From the NCBI GenBank assembly GCA_007695055.1, contig REEM01000124.1:1-58844 (forward strand): DNA of 58,844 bases. The letters run 5' to 3'. The stretch comes from Spirochaetaceae bacterium (GTDB lineage: Bacteria; Spirochaetota; Spirochaetia; DSM-27196; SLAA01). The notes below the pieces were generated by a model. It made no database searches and had not been told where the DNA came from. It was given only the letters and a program-made list of their open reading frames with translations. Positions 42,923-51,529 of this stretch are shown in pieces. A program made the translations under genes and the position numbers. Position 1 is the stretch's first letter. Each line of letters opens with the position of its first letter.

Positions 42923-45799
42923 ATGAAAAATATCATTGTTAAAGGTGCTCGGGAGCACAATCTCAAGAATATAGATCTCGTACTACCACGGGACAGCCTC
43001 ATAGTGATCTCGGGTTTAAGCGGGTCAGGGAAGTCCTCGCTGGCATTCGACACCATTTTTGCAGAAGGGCAACGCCGCTATGTTGAATCGCTTTCTGCCT
43101 ATGCCCGTCAGTTCCTTGGGCGCATGGAGAAACCGGCTGTTGACTACATTGAAGGTTTGTCTCCGGCAATTTCCATAGAACAGAAAACCACTCACCGCAA
43201 TCCAAGATCTACTGTCGGCACAGTCACCGAGATCCACGACTACCTACGACTCGTTTTTGCACGCATTGGAAAGGCTCACTGCCCGAGCTGTGGCAAGCCT
43301 ATAAGTAGTTACTCTGTTGATCAGATTATTGAGCAGCTGCGTCTCCTTCCTACCGGAGGGAAGCTCCAAGTCCTTGCCCCGGTTGTTCGTGAACAAAAAG
43401 GACGGCATGAGCAGGTGTTTCGTGATGCTCTCCGAGCTGGCTTTGTTCGCGTGCGCGTTAACGGTGAGCTCCGGGAACTGGACGAAGAGATTCAGTTGGA
43501 GAAGAACAAGAAACACAGTATCGATATACTTGTCGACCGCATTCGACTCAGCGGCGGCGCTGAAAAACGTCTTACAGAGTCAATAGAAACCGCCCTCGAT
43601 ATCGCCAATGGAACGGTGCTGGTTGAGCACACACCGGCTGAACCCGAATCCGCAGCTTCCGAAAGCCTGTTCTTTTCACAGCACTCGGCCTGTCCTGACT
43701 GTGGAATTGGTCTGCCTGAGCTTGAGCCACGCTTGTTCTCGTTTAATAATCCGGCTGGTGCTTGCGCAAGTTGTTCAGGACTGGGTAAGACTCTTGAGTT
43801 CGATGCTGACAAAATTATACCAGACTGGGAGCTTTCATTTAACCAAGGTGGTATTGTTCCGTACAAACCAAGCTCAAATTGGTACCGGAGCAAGATTGAG
43901 TCGCTTGCCAAGCACTTCAATTTCGAGCTTCATACACCACTCAAAGAGATTAACGAAACCGCGCGCAAGGCGCTACTCTACGGGTCACATGAGAAAATTG
44001 AGGTCACCTACGTAAATAAAAAACAAACTGGACGCTTTGAGTACCAAAGCGAATTCCCCGGTGTGTTGGCCGACCTGAAGCGCCGGTATCTGGAGAGCAG
44101 TTCGGAAGGTGTCAAGGAATGGCTGGAAGGCTTCATGGCACAGCAGGTCTGCCCCGAATGCGGAGGAAAACGACTCAGACCAGAAGCCCTTGCGGTCCAG
44201 ATTGCGGGCAAGAACATTTACGAAATATCACAGCTATCGGTAGCCGACGCTCTTAGTTTTTTTGAAACTTTGACGCTGAGCGAAACCGACCGCAGCATCT
44301 CGGAGCAGGCACTCAAAGAAATCACTGCGAGACTCGGATTCATGAACGCGGTAGGGTTGGAGTATCTGAGTCTTGAACGCTCGGCCTCTACGCTTTCGGG
44401 CGGTGAGGCCCAACGCATACGCTTGGCTACGCAGATTGGGTCATCACTGGTGGGTGTCCTCTATATACTGGACGAACCAACTATTGGCCTGCATCAACGC
44501 GATAATGCGCGCCTCATAGAAACCCTGCTCCGCCTGCGAGATCTAGGTAATACCGTCATAGTGGTCGAACATGACGAGCAGGTGCTTCGCACAGCGGACT
44601 ACATAGTTGATCTTGGTCCGGCCGCAGGCGTGCATGGCGGTGAAGTGGTTGCACAAGGGAGCTACGACGAGGTCGTGGCGGTGCCTGAAAGCCTAACCGG
44701 TCGCTACCTTTCAGGCGCGTCTCTCATTCCAATCCCCCAAACACGCCGCTCAGATAACGGTCAACGTTTGAGTATACAAGGCGCCTCGTTACATAATCTT
44801 AAAGACATCGATATATCTCTTCCGCTCGGCTGCCTCTGTGTCTTGACCGGCGTCTCAGGTTCCGGCAAGAGCACATTGTTGAATGAGACCCTCTTGCCAA
44901 TGGCGACTGCCGCGGTGCGTGGTCAGCTGCCCCCCAAAGGTCTCTGTCGGGCTCTGGAAGGTGCTGAACTCTTTGACGCCGTGATCTCCATTGATCAAAG
45001 CCCAATAGGGCGGACACCCCGTTCAAATCCGGCGACTTATGTTGGCATGTTCACACCCATACGCGAACTTTTTGCCGCAATGCCGGAGTCTCGTGCTCGC
45101 GGCTATGAAGCCGGTCGTTTTTCCTTTAACGTCAAAGGCGGCAGGTGCGAACACTGCCGTGGGGACGGAGTAATCAAAATTGAAATGCACTTCCTACCGG
45201 ACGTCTTCATAACCTGCGATGTATGCAAGGGCAGGCGCTACACTAACGAGACTCGTGAGATTCGTTACAAGGGCAAAAGCATTGATGAGGTGCTGGATAT
45301 GACGGTAGAAGAGGCACGCGAATTCTTTGCCGCGGTGCCTCAGATTAAGCGCCGACTCGATACAATGTATGATGTCGGACTCGACTATATTCGCCTTGGA
45401 CAGTCAGCGCTCACCCTATCCGGTGGCGAAGCACAACGGGTAAAGCTATCCTTGGAACTGTCCAAACGAAATACGGGTAGAACCTTGTATGTTTTAGATG
45501 AGCCAACTACGGGTCTTCATTTTGAGGATGTTCGCAAGCTTATCGATGTACTAAACCTGCTCATAGAAAACGGAAACACTGTCATAGTAATTGAGCATAA
45601 TCCCGATGTAATTCTCCAAGCCGACTTCGTCGTTGATTTAGGTCCCGAGGGCGGTGAGAAGGGAGGCCGAGTTGTAGCAGCTGGAACCCCCGAGCAAGTC
45701 GCGCAGGTACAGGATTCCTATACCGGACAATACCTAAACGAGCTCCTTCAGGAGCGGACGCCGCGCAGTTCCATGATTGTTCCAAGCGAGACAGGGTAG
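42923..45799 (+). CDS. uvrA: Excinuclease ABC subunit A
   Basis: A 958-residue damage-recognition ATPase of nucleotide excision repair. Two ABC modules are complete: Walker A GLSGSGKSSLAFDT near 32 and GVSGSGKSTLLNET near 645, signatures LSGGEAQRIRLA and LSGGEAQRVKLS, Walker B ILDEPTIGLHQRD and VLDEPTTGLHFED. Zinc fingers are seen at CPSCGKPIS with CPDCGIG...CASCSGLG, at CPECGGKRL, and at CEHCRGDG...CDVCKGRRY. The interaction domain for UvrB lies near 130-250. I find no clear LexA-type palindrome upstream. Ribosome site is weak (CCGGACGG). Confidence 0.97.
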   Translation: MKNIIVKGAREHNLKNIDLVLPRDSLIVISGLSGSGKSSLAFDTIFAEGQRRYVESLSAYARQFLGRMEKPAVDYIEGLSPAISIEQKTTHRNPRSTVGTVTEIHDYLRLVFARIGKAHCPSCGKPISSYSVDQIIEQLRLLPTGGKLQVLAPVVREQKGRHEQVFRDALRAGFVRVRVNGELRELDEEIQLEKNKKHSIDILVDRIRLSGGAEKRLTESIETALDIANGTVLVEHTPAEPESAASESLFFSQHSACPDCGIGLPELEPRLFSFNNPAGACASCSGLGKTLEFDADKIIPDWELSFNQGGIVPYKPSSNWYRSKIESLAKHFNFELHTPLKEINETARKALLYGSHEKIEVTYVNKKQTGRFEYQSEFPGVLADLKRRYLESSSEGVKEWLEGFMAQQVCPECGGKRLRPEALAVQIAGKNIYEISQLSVADALSFFETLTLSETDRSISEQALKEITARLGFMNAVGLEYLSLERSASTLSGGEAQRIRLATQIGSSLVGVLYILDEPTIGLHQRDNARLIETLLRLRDLGNTVIVVEHDEQVLRTADYIVDLGPAAGVHGGEVVAQGSYDEVVAVPESLTGRYLSGASLIPIPQTRRSDNGQRLSIQGASLHNLKDIDISLPLGCLCVLTGVSGSGKSTLLNETLLPMATAAVRGQLPPKGLCRALEGAELFDAVISIDQSPIGRTPRSNPATYVGMFTPIRELFAAMPESRARGYEAGRFSFNVKGGRCEHCRGDGVIKIEMHFLPDVFITCDVCKGRRYTNETREIRYKGKSIDEVLDMTVEEAREFFAAVPQIKRRLDTMYDVGLDYIRLGQSALTLSGGEAQRVKLSLELSKRNTGRTLYVLDEPTTGLHFEDVRKLIDVLNLLIENGNTVIVIEHNPDVILQADFVVDLGPEGGEKGGRVVAAGTPEQVAQVQDSYTGQYLNELLQERTPRSSMIVPSETG

Positions 45800-45838
45800 G
45801 CGCGTGAGAGGTGGTTGGTGTAGCAACAGGCCCGACAC

Positions 45839-48800
45839 ATGAAACGACCTGTAATGGAGCATAGTTTGAGTTCAGGCCTGCGTGTGCTTTTTCGACTTCT
45901 CATTCTTGTGGCTTTGATTAATCCCATTTCCGCACTCTCTCAGGAACCTGACAGTGAAGTCCCAGAGGAACCAGCATCTGAGTCACTTTTTCAACGAACG
46001 CTCGCTCAGGATATCCGCAGTGCTGATTTTCGGGAATTAGTCGACTGGCTTGAGAGCTTGGACTTGTCTACGCGTGGATCAAGGCGAGAGCTGGAGAATA
46101 GATTATTTGCCTATCATGAGCTTAGCCCGCCGCCTCTGCCCCCGGAGAGAAGCGGACGAACCATTACCATAGAGTCTACGCGACTTGGTGAGTACTTCGA
46201 TATCGAGGAAGTCGATGAAAATTATGTGATTCTACGGGGTGGTGTATCCATTCGACTTGAGGATGACGACGTCGTCCACTACATCGAAGCAGAAGAGGTT
46301 TTATTTAACCAAGCTCGGAACCGAATGACCGCGCGTGGTGGTGTGGTATACCGCATTGAGCGTGAACGAGGAGATGAGACCTTTCGTGGCCGGGCTCTGA
46401 GCTTTGACATCTCCAACTGGGAAGGCGTATTTCTGGACGGCGCATCAACACGACCACGGGTGCTGGAAGGCGAGGAGCTAGAGTTCACTTTTGAAGGTGA
46501 TACCATTATTCGCTCAGCCGAGGATATCATTCTTCTGGAACATGGAACCATAACCAGTTCTCCGGTCGATCCTCCGAACTGGCGGCTGCGGGCGCGACGC
46601 ATCTGGGTATTCGGCCCGGGTGAGTGGGCTTTACAAAACGCAGTTTTGTACGTCGGTCGTGTCCCAGTGCTGTATTTTCCATTCTTCTTTGTACCTGGCG
46701 ATGACCTTTTTTTTCACCCATCAATAGGCTACCGTACTCGGGCAGGAGCCTTTCTGCAAACGACTACCTACTTAGTGGGTAGGCGCACTGAAGAAGCCGC
46801 GCCGTTTTCCTTCCTACAGCTTTCAGAGGAACAACAATCACGACGCGAACGCGAACGTTGGTTTATATTTCTTCGTGACACCGACAGACCCGACACAACG
46901 TCCGCCGACCGAACAGTGAAAGCGTTGGCTGATATTTACACCCGCTTAGGTGTGCTCATTGGTTTGCACGCCCAGCTACCAAGTTTTGGGCCCTTGAACT
47001 CGGTAAACTGGCGCAGTTCCTTAGGGGTCAGTCGCCATCTCTACCCTATTGAGAACATTGAGGAGTTTGTAACTCCTTACCGAGTTGTGGATGGACGGGC
47101 GGAAACCGACTGGAACCGCAGTAATTTTGCAGGGTGGGGTGAACTTCCATTCCGATACGAACTTCAGAGCAACGCTTCAACTGCGCTTCTAGGACTGTCC
47201 ATGCAACTCGAGCTCTTGCTAATGTCTGATCCATTCTTTCGACGTGATTTCGACAACCGGGCTGAGTCTATTGATTTCGCAGGGCTCTTGGGGTTCAGTG
47301 AACTCATTGAGAGCGAACCAGACACTATCAACACCCTACGATGGAGTCTCCGGGGAGCGTATAGACCGGAGCTACCTTCGGCGATCAAACCTTATCTGAG
47401 CAATCTTTCCATCAGTTCATATAGCTGGATCCTGTATTGGGAAAGCCGTGATACGCCGACCGAGCTCCTCCGCCCAGAAGCCCAGACCGCTCTAGATAGC
47501 CCTGAGCGACGGTTTTTCTATCCGAACCGTTACACTACGCCGGATCTGACAGGAAGGGTAGAGGGTACGCTGCTTGACTCGGCTCGTAAGCGTCCTGGAA
47601 TAGACTCGCCCGAGGAACTACCCGAGGACTTTGAACCCGCTCCGCTACGACCTCCGTGGAATGAAGAACGGGTCAACCGTGATGAACAGTACGACGATCC
47701 CGATGAGAGCCTCCTACGCCTCCCTGCCTTACGTCCAAGTTTCACCGTCCCGGAAATTCAGGCCCCTTTTGGCTATAGGGTGAGCTACAGTGTGGTTCCG
47801 CGTCTCACGGTGGATAACTTCACTCAGAACATAGAATGGAGGGTTCCCGAGGATATAGACTGGCAAACCCGTTACGCTCAGCTCAACTCCGACAATACTG
47901 GTAGGCTTTCATACCGCGCTAACCTGTATCGTCGTCTTTTTGTTCTGGAAAACTCACTCATTCTCCGTCAAAGGTATCGTTCTGTATACAACCTCAACGA
48001 AAATCTAAGCGACACAACTCGTCGCTCCTTAGAGAACCAGGCCTTTCGATTCACCGGTGTGACCGGAGAACATCAGGCTAGACTCAGCAGCTTCCCTTTG
48101 CAGGATCACGAGATCCTTGACCAAAGTAGTGTGGTGTATCGACTCAATACCCTATTATACCGGCGAGTGTTTGACTCTCGGCGCAACGACGATCCCGACG
48201 GCCCGCCTGTCTACGTAGACGAGTATTTTGAATGGGATCCGGAGTTTGTCTCCAATCACGATGTTTCAGCAAATCTACGGGCACGGCTGTGGCGGGCGAC
48301 CCAGTCCCTCAGCTTAACCGCCACCTTGCCCCCAGTTGAGGAGGAGTTCACCGGGCGAGCAGAGGCTATTACCGGCCCCTTGCGAACCACTGTTTCAACA
48401 GGCGTACGTCGGCCTGAAGGCGAGGACTGGATATGGAATCCACTCGTCATAGACCAGCGCTTTCAACCGAACCCCAACATCACCTTGACTGAACGTCTTG
48501 TGTACAGTATCGAAGATGATGAGATTACTTCGAGCATTACCAACCTCAGACTCTGGTTCCTTACACTTGGATTGACAGCACGAACTACCAATAGTTTCCG
48601 TTTTGTTGGCGCCCCGAACGGTTGGGAAGAGCGTGACGACCGCGATTTTCGTCCTACCAACGCCAAGGTTTCTGTCGAGTACGACACCGAGACTCCGCCG
48701 TTGTGGAAAAACCGGGTCAGGAGTGCTGCCTTGATACGATCAACTCTTGATATGGATCTACTACGATATACCGAAAGTGTTTTTGATATACGGTTCGAAT

Positions 48801-49198
48801 ACCTCGCACGCGTATATCAATTCATGGACCTGCGTTTTGCATCAGTTACGCGTAACGATCAACCCTACCGGTATGTGCCCCAGCTTTCAGACGAGCTGGG
48901 ACTGGAACGCCGTAATGTCTTTCGGGATTTGGCAGACTCATTTAATTTTTTCGACACGCGCGCGCGAGAGACCTCATTCTTCAACGTTCAACAACTCGAG
49001 ATTGGAGTTGTACACTATCTGGACGACTGGACCCTCAGTATTGACTACGCCGGGCGGCCGGAGCTCGAGACCACGCCGGAGGGCACGCAGCAATTCAAGT
49101 GGAGCTCCCGGCTGGAGTTGGCCTTGGTGTGGAGACCCATTCCGGAACTTCGGCGGGAGATTCTGTTTGAGGATGGTGAACTTGTTTTTGAGGAGTAG
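45839..49198 (+). CDS. LptD/OstA-like outer-membrane protein
   Basis: A 1119-residue exported protein. After a signal peptide (RVLFRLLILVALINPISALSQ), residues about 60-95 form a SAP-like helix pair. Residues about 105-290 are an OstA/LptA-type beta-jellyroll with repeated strands (VILRGGVSIRLEDDDVVHYIEAEEVLF, MTARGGVVYRIE) and VLYVGRVPVLYFPFFFVPGDD, the usual LptD transition into the barrel. The rest is a large barrel of aromatic-rich strands. LptD inserts lipopolysaccharide or a similar lipid in the outer membrane; many spirochaetes lack classical LPS, so the cargo is uncertain. From memory, TP0515 of Treponema pallidum is a related protein. Confidence 0.83.
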   Translation: MKRPVMEHSLSSGLRVLFRLLILVALINPISALSQEPDSEVPEEPASESLFQRTLAQDIRSADFRELVDWLESLDLSTRGSRRELENRLFAYHELSPPPLPPERSGRTITIESTRLGEYFDIEEVDENYVILRGGVSIRLEDDDVVHYIEAEEVLFNQARNRMTARGGVVYRIERERGDETFRGRALSFDISNWEGVFLDGASTRPRVLEGEELEFTFEGDTIIRSAEDIILLEHGTITSSPVDPPNWRLRARRIWVFGPGEWALQNAVLYVGRVPVLYFPFFFVPGDDLFFHPSIGYRTRAGAFLQTTTYLVGRRTEEAAPFSFLQLSEEQQSRRERERWFIFLRDTDRPDTTSADRTVKALADIYTRLGVLIGLHAQLPSFGPLNSVNWRSSLGVSRHLYPIENIEEFVTPYRVVDGRAETDWNRSNFAGWGELPFRYELQSNASTALLGLSMQLELLLMSDPFFRRDFDNRAESIDFAGLLGFSELIESEPDTINTLRWSLRGAYRPELPSAIKPYLSNLSISSYSWILYWESRDTPTELLRPEAQTALDSPERRFFYPNRYTTPDLTGRVEGTLLDSARKRPGIDSPEELPEDFEPAPLRPPWNEERVNRDEQYDDPDESLLRLPALRPSFTVPEIQAPFGYRVSYSVVPRLTVDNFTQNIEWRVPEDIDWQTRYAQLNSDNTGRLSYRANLYRRLFVLENSLILRQRYRSVYNLNENLSDTTRRSLENQAFRFTGVTGEHQARLSSFPLQDHEILDQSSVVYRLNTLLYRRVFDSRRNDDPDGPPVYVDEYFEWDPEFVSNHDVSANLRARLWRATQSLSLTATLPPVEEEFTGRAEAITGPLRTTVSTGVRRPEGEDWIWNPLVIDQRFQPNPNITLTERLVYSIEDDEITSSITNLRLWFLTLGLTARTTNSFRFVGAPNGWEERDDRDFRPTNAKVSVEYDTETPPLWKNRVRSAALIRSTLDMDLLRYTESVFDIRFEYLARVYQFMDLRFASVTRNDQPYRYVPQLSDELGLERRNVFRDLADSFNFFDTRARETSFFNVQQLEIGVVHYLDDWTLSIDYAGRPELETTPEGTQQFKWSSRLELALVWRPIPELRREILFEDGELVFEE

Positions 49199-49235
49199 AA
49201 CGGTAGGTGTCCTAAAACGAACCCTTACGAGCTAG

Positions 49236-49265
49236 TTGACCAGTCGTCGGCGGCAGCACTATACT
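49236..49265 (+). promoter_or_regulatory. Promoter of the phoH-ybeY operon
   Basis: TTGACC (49236-49241), an 18-base spacer and TATACT (49260-49265) end 16 bases before the GTG start. The untranslated leader would be only about 10 bases. Confidence 0.65.
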
Positions 49266-49281
49266 TTTACCAGAATGAGGA

Positions 49282-50250
49282 GTGGCATTGGGCCAGAATA
49301 CCACAGTTGTTCTTGCGGATCATAACGTAGTTGGCGAACTATGCGGAGCAAACGACCGAAATATCGCCTACTTGGAAAGTCTCCTTCAGTCGCGTGTAAC
49401 TACTCGCGGGAATGAGATTTACCTGAGCGACTCCGACCCCGAAAAACAAAGAATCTTCTCCGAGGTACTCCGGCGGCTCGAGCAGCACCTGTATGCGGGC
49501 ATCACAGTAAGCATTGACTTAATACAGTCCGTATATCGCACCGTGACGGACAACGATACTCTTGGAGCCGACATGCTTCTTGAGCAACGAATAGAGTTAC
49601 CTGGTGTTGGCCGTTCAATATCGCCCCGCAGTCATGCCCAAGCCTGTTATATTCGCAGCCTACAAACGAAAGAAATGGTCTTCTGCATTGGCCCTGCCGG
49701 TACCGGCAAGACCTACCTTGCGGTGGCTGCCGCGCTGCACGACATCCTCACACGCAAGAAAAGAAAACTCGTCTTAACACGACCGGTAGTAGAGGCGGGT
49801 GAAAACCTGGGCTTTCTACCCGGGGATCTTGCGCAAAAAATAAACCCTTACTTGCGGCCGCTGTATGACGCAATTGAAGATCTGAGTTCCGGCGAAATGC
49901 TTCACAAGCTTGAAAGCAATAACATGATTGAGATTGCGCCTTTGGCATATATGCGGGGGCGTAGTCTGAAAGACTGCGTGATATTGCTTGACGAGGCTCA
50001 AAATACAACCAAAGAACAAATGAAAATGTTTCTTACGCGCATAGGAGAAGGGTCACGCGCCTTCATAACAGGCGACGTCACCCAGATTGATCTTCCTCGG
50101 AAATCCAGTTCCGGGCTGTTACATGCAGTGCGCTTGCTTAACGCAATAGAAGAGCTCGATATCAATTTTCTCTCGGGCAAGGACGTTGTGAGAAGTGCTA
50201 TTGTGCAAAAAATTGTTGCAGCCTACGAGGCCGACACGGAACAACCATGA
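49282..50250 (+). CDS. PhoH-like ATPase (PhoL/YbeZ type)
   Basis: A 322-residue P-loop ATPase of the PhoH family. Walker A is GPAGTGKT near 137 and Walker B ILLDEAQNTT near 233, with TRPVVEAGENLGFLPGD and FITGDVTQIDLP as family marks. An N-terminal KH-like part covers 1-110. It works with YbeY, encoded next in a 4-base overlap, in rRNA or RNA metabolism. Start: GTG 49282 is directly after GAGGA, too close; TTG 49288 would give a 6-base spacing and may be the real start. Confidence 0.9.
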   Translation: MALGQNTTVVLADHNVVGELCGANDRNIAYLESLLQSRVTTRGNEIYLSDSDPEKQRIFSEVLRRLEQHLYAGITVSIDLIQSVYRTVTDNDTLGADMLLEQRIELPGVGRSISPRSHAQACYIRSLQTKEMVFCIGPAGTGKTYLAVAAALHDILTRKKRKLVLTRPVVEAGENLGFLPGDLAQKINPYLRPLYDAIEDLSSGEMLHKLESNNMIEIAPLAYMRGRSLKDCVILLDEAQNTTKEQMKMFLTRIGEGSRAFITGDVTQIDLPRKSSSGLLHAVRLLNAIEELDINFLSGKDVVRSAIVQKIVAAYEADTEQP

Positions 50251-50738
50251 ACACCATTGAAGTCAGCGCCGAGGACGTACCTTTACCGACCCAAGCAGAC
50301 CGCATTATTGCCTTTGTAGACGCTGCCCTGAGGCTTCTGAACAAAACACATCATGAAGTATCAATCCTGCTCTGCAGCGATGAAAGAATCCGCGAGATGA
50401 ACTCCACCTACCGTAACAAAGATGAAGCAACCGACGTTCTTTCTTTCTCTCAGGACGACAGTTCCGACGAAGCCAATACAGCCGTGGGAGTTACGCAAGA
50501 GTTGACCAAGCAGGGGCAAATACCGCAACTTCTTGGAGATATTGTGCTTGCACTCCCATATCTCCGTCGCCAGGCCGAGGAGTACAATGTGAGTTTTGAG
50601 TCGGAGTTCAAGCGTATGTTAATACACGGTATGCTGCATTTGACCGGCAGTCACCACGATACTGAAGAACAGCACCGCACCATGCTGGAACGCCAAGAGG
50701 CAATTTTACGAGAGCTTGAGCAGGAGTATAGGTTTTGA
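50247..50738 (+). CDS. ybeY: Endoribonuclease YbeY
   Basis: A 163-residue metal-dependent RNase for 16S rRNA 3'-end maturation and ribosome quality control. The zinc motif is HGMLHLTGSHHD near 128-139, matching HxxxHxxxxxH, and MNSTYRNKDEATDVLSFS near 51 is the conserved substrate-facing stretch. The start overlaps the phoH-like stop (ATGA) and its own stop overlaps the next gene (TTGA). This order, phoH-like - ybeY - CorC-type, is widespread in bacteria. Confidence 0.95.
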   Translation: MNTIEVSAEDVPLPTQADRIIAFVDAALRLLNKTHHEVSILLCSDERIREMNSTYRNKDEATDVLSFSQDDSSDEANTAVGVTQELTKQGQIPQLLGDIVLALPYLRRQAEEYNVSFESEFKRMLIHGMLHLTGSHHDTEEQHRTMLERQEAILRELEQEYRF

Positions 50739-51529
50739 AGGATATCGGCTTTTTGAAAAAGCTGTTCAGTCGAGATGAGTGGCGAGAAGCAGGGCTTGAC
50801 CCTAGTTTAAGTCTTGAGAAGCGAGACATGATTCGCGGTATCGTGGAGCTTTCGGACACCACGGTCAAAGAGGTAATGGTACCTCGCATTGATGTGGAGT
50901 TTATCTCAACTACCATGGATATGGCCGACATCAAGAAGAGAGTTGCCGAGTTTGGCTACTCGCGCTATCCAATTTATGAAGACACTATCGACAACGTTGT
51001 CGGTGTGCTGTATGCGAAGGATCTTTTGCAGTACCTAGGCGACGGAGCTGGAGCCCCGGACGTGTCAACAATAGCAAGACGTCCGTTTTTTGTTCCAGAG
51101 AGTAAGCGACTTGACTCCATGCTGCGAGAAATGAAGAAGCGACGCGTCCACATTGCTGTTGCGGTGGATGAGTACGGTGGGGTATCCGGAATAGTATGTC
51201 TTGAGGACATCCTGGAAGAGATCGTCGGTGAAATACAAGACGAGTTTGACAACGAGCGTGAGGACATTCTCACTATTGGAGACCAGGTGTATCTGTGCGA
51301 CGCGCGGGTTTCTATCGAAGATCTCAACGAACAGCTTCATCTCAGAATTCCAGAAGAAGATTTCGACACCTTAGGCGGCTTTGTTTTCGAACTGTTCGGA
51401 AAGATCCCGGTGAAGTACGAAAAGGCTTCCTTTCGTGATATGAGTTTCATAGTGCAGGAAATGGACGGACACAAAATTAATACGGTCAAAATCGTTGCGG
51501 GCAAGGAAGTGAAGGGAAATGGCGAGTAA
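50735..51529 (+). CDS. CBS-pair / CorC-type protein (TlyC-like)
   Basis: A 264-residue protein without membrane helices. It has a short N-terminal helix, two CBS domains (about 45-170; TVKEVMVPRIDVEFIS and SRYPIYEDTIDNVVGVLYAKDLL, then KRRVHIAVAVDEYGGVSGIVCLEDILEEIVGEI), and a C-terminal CorC_HlyC transporter-associated domain (from about 185, VYLCDARVSIEDLNEQL). Such proteins help magnesium or cobalt export in enterobacteria. The older label haemolysin (TlyC) is not supported by sequence. TTG start overlaps ybeY by four bases; it overlaps the TPR gene by 11. Confidence 0.9.
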   Translation: MKDIGFLKKLFSRDEWREAGLDPSLSLEKRDMIRGIVELSDTTVKEVMVPRIDVEFISTTMDMADIKKRVAEFGYSRYPIYEDTIDNVVGVLYAKDLLQYLGDGAGAPDVSTIARRPFFVPESKRLDSMLREMKKRRVHIAVAVDEYGGVSGIVCLEDILEEIVGEIQDEFDNEREDILTIGDQVYLCDARVSIEDLNEQLHLRIPEEDFDTLGGFVFELFGKIPVKYEKASFRDMSFIVQEMDGHKINTVKIVAGKEVKGNGE

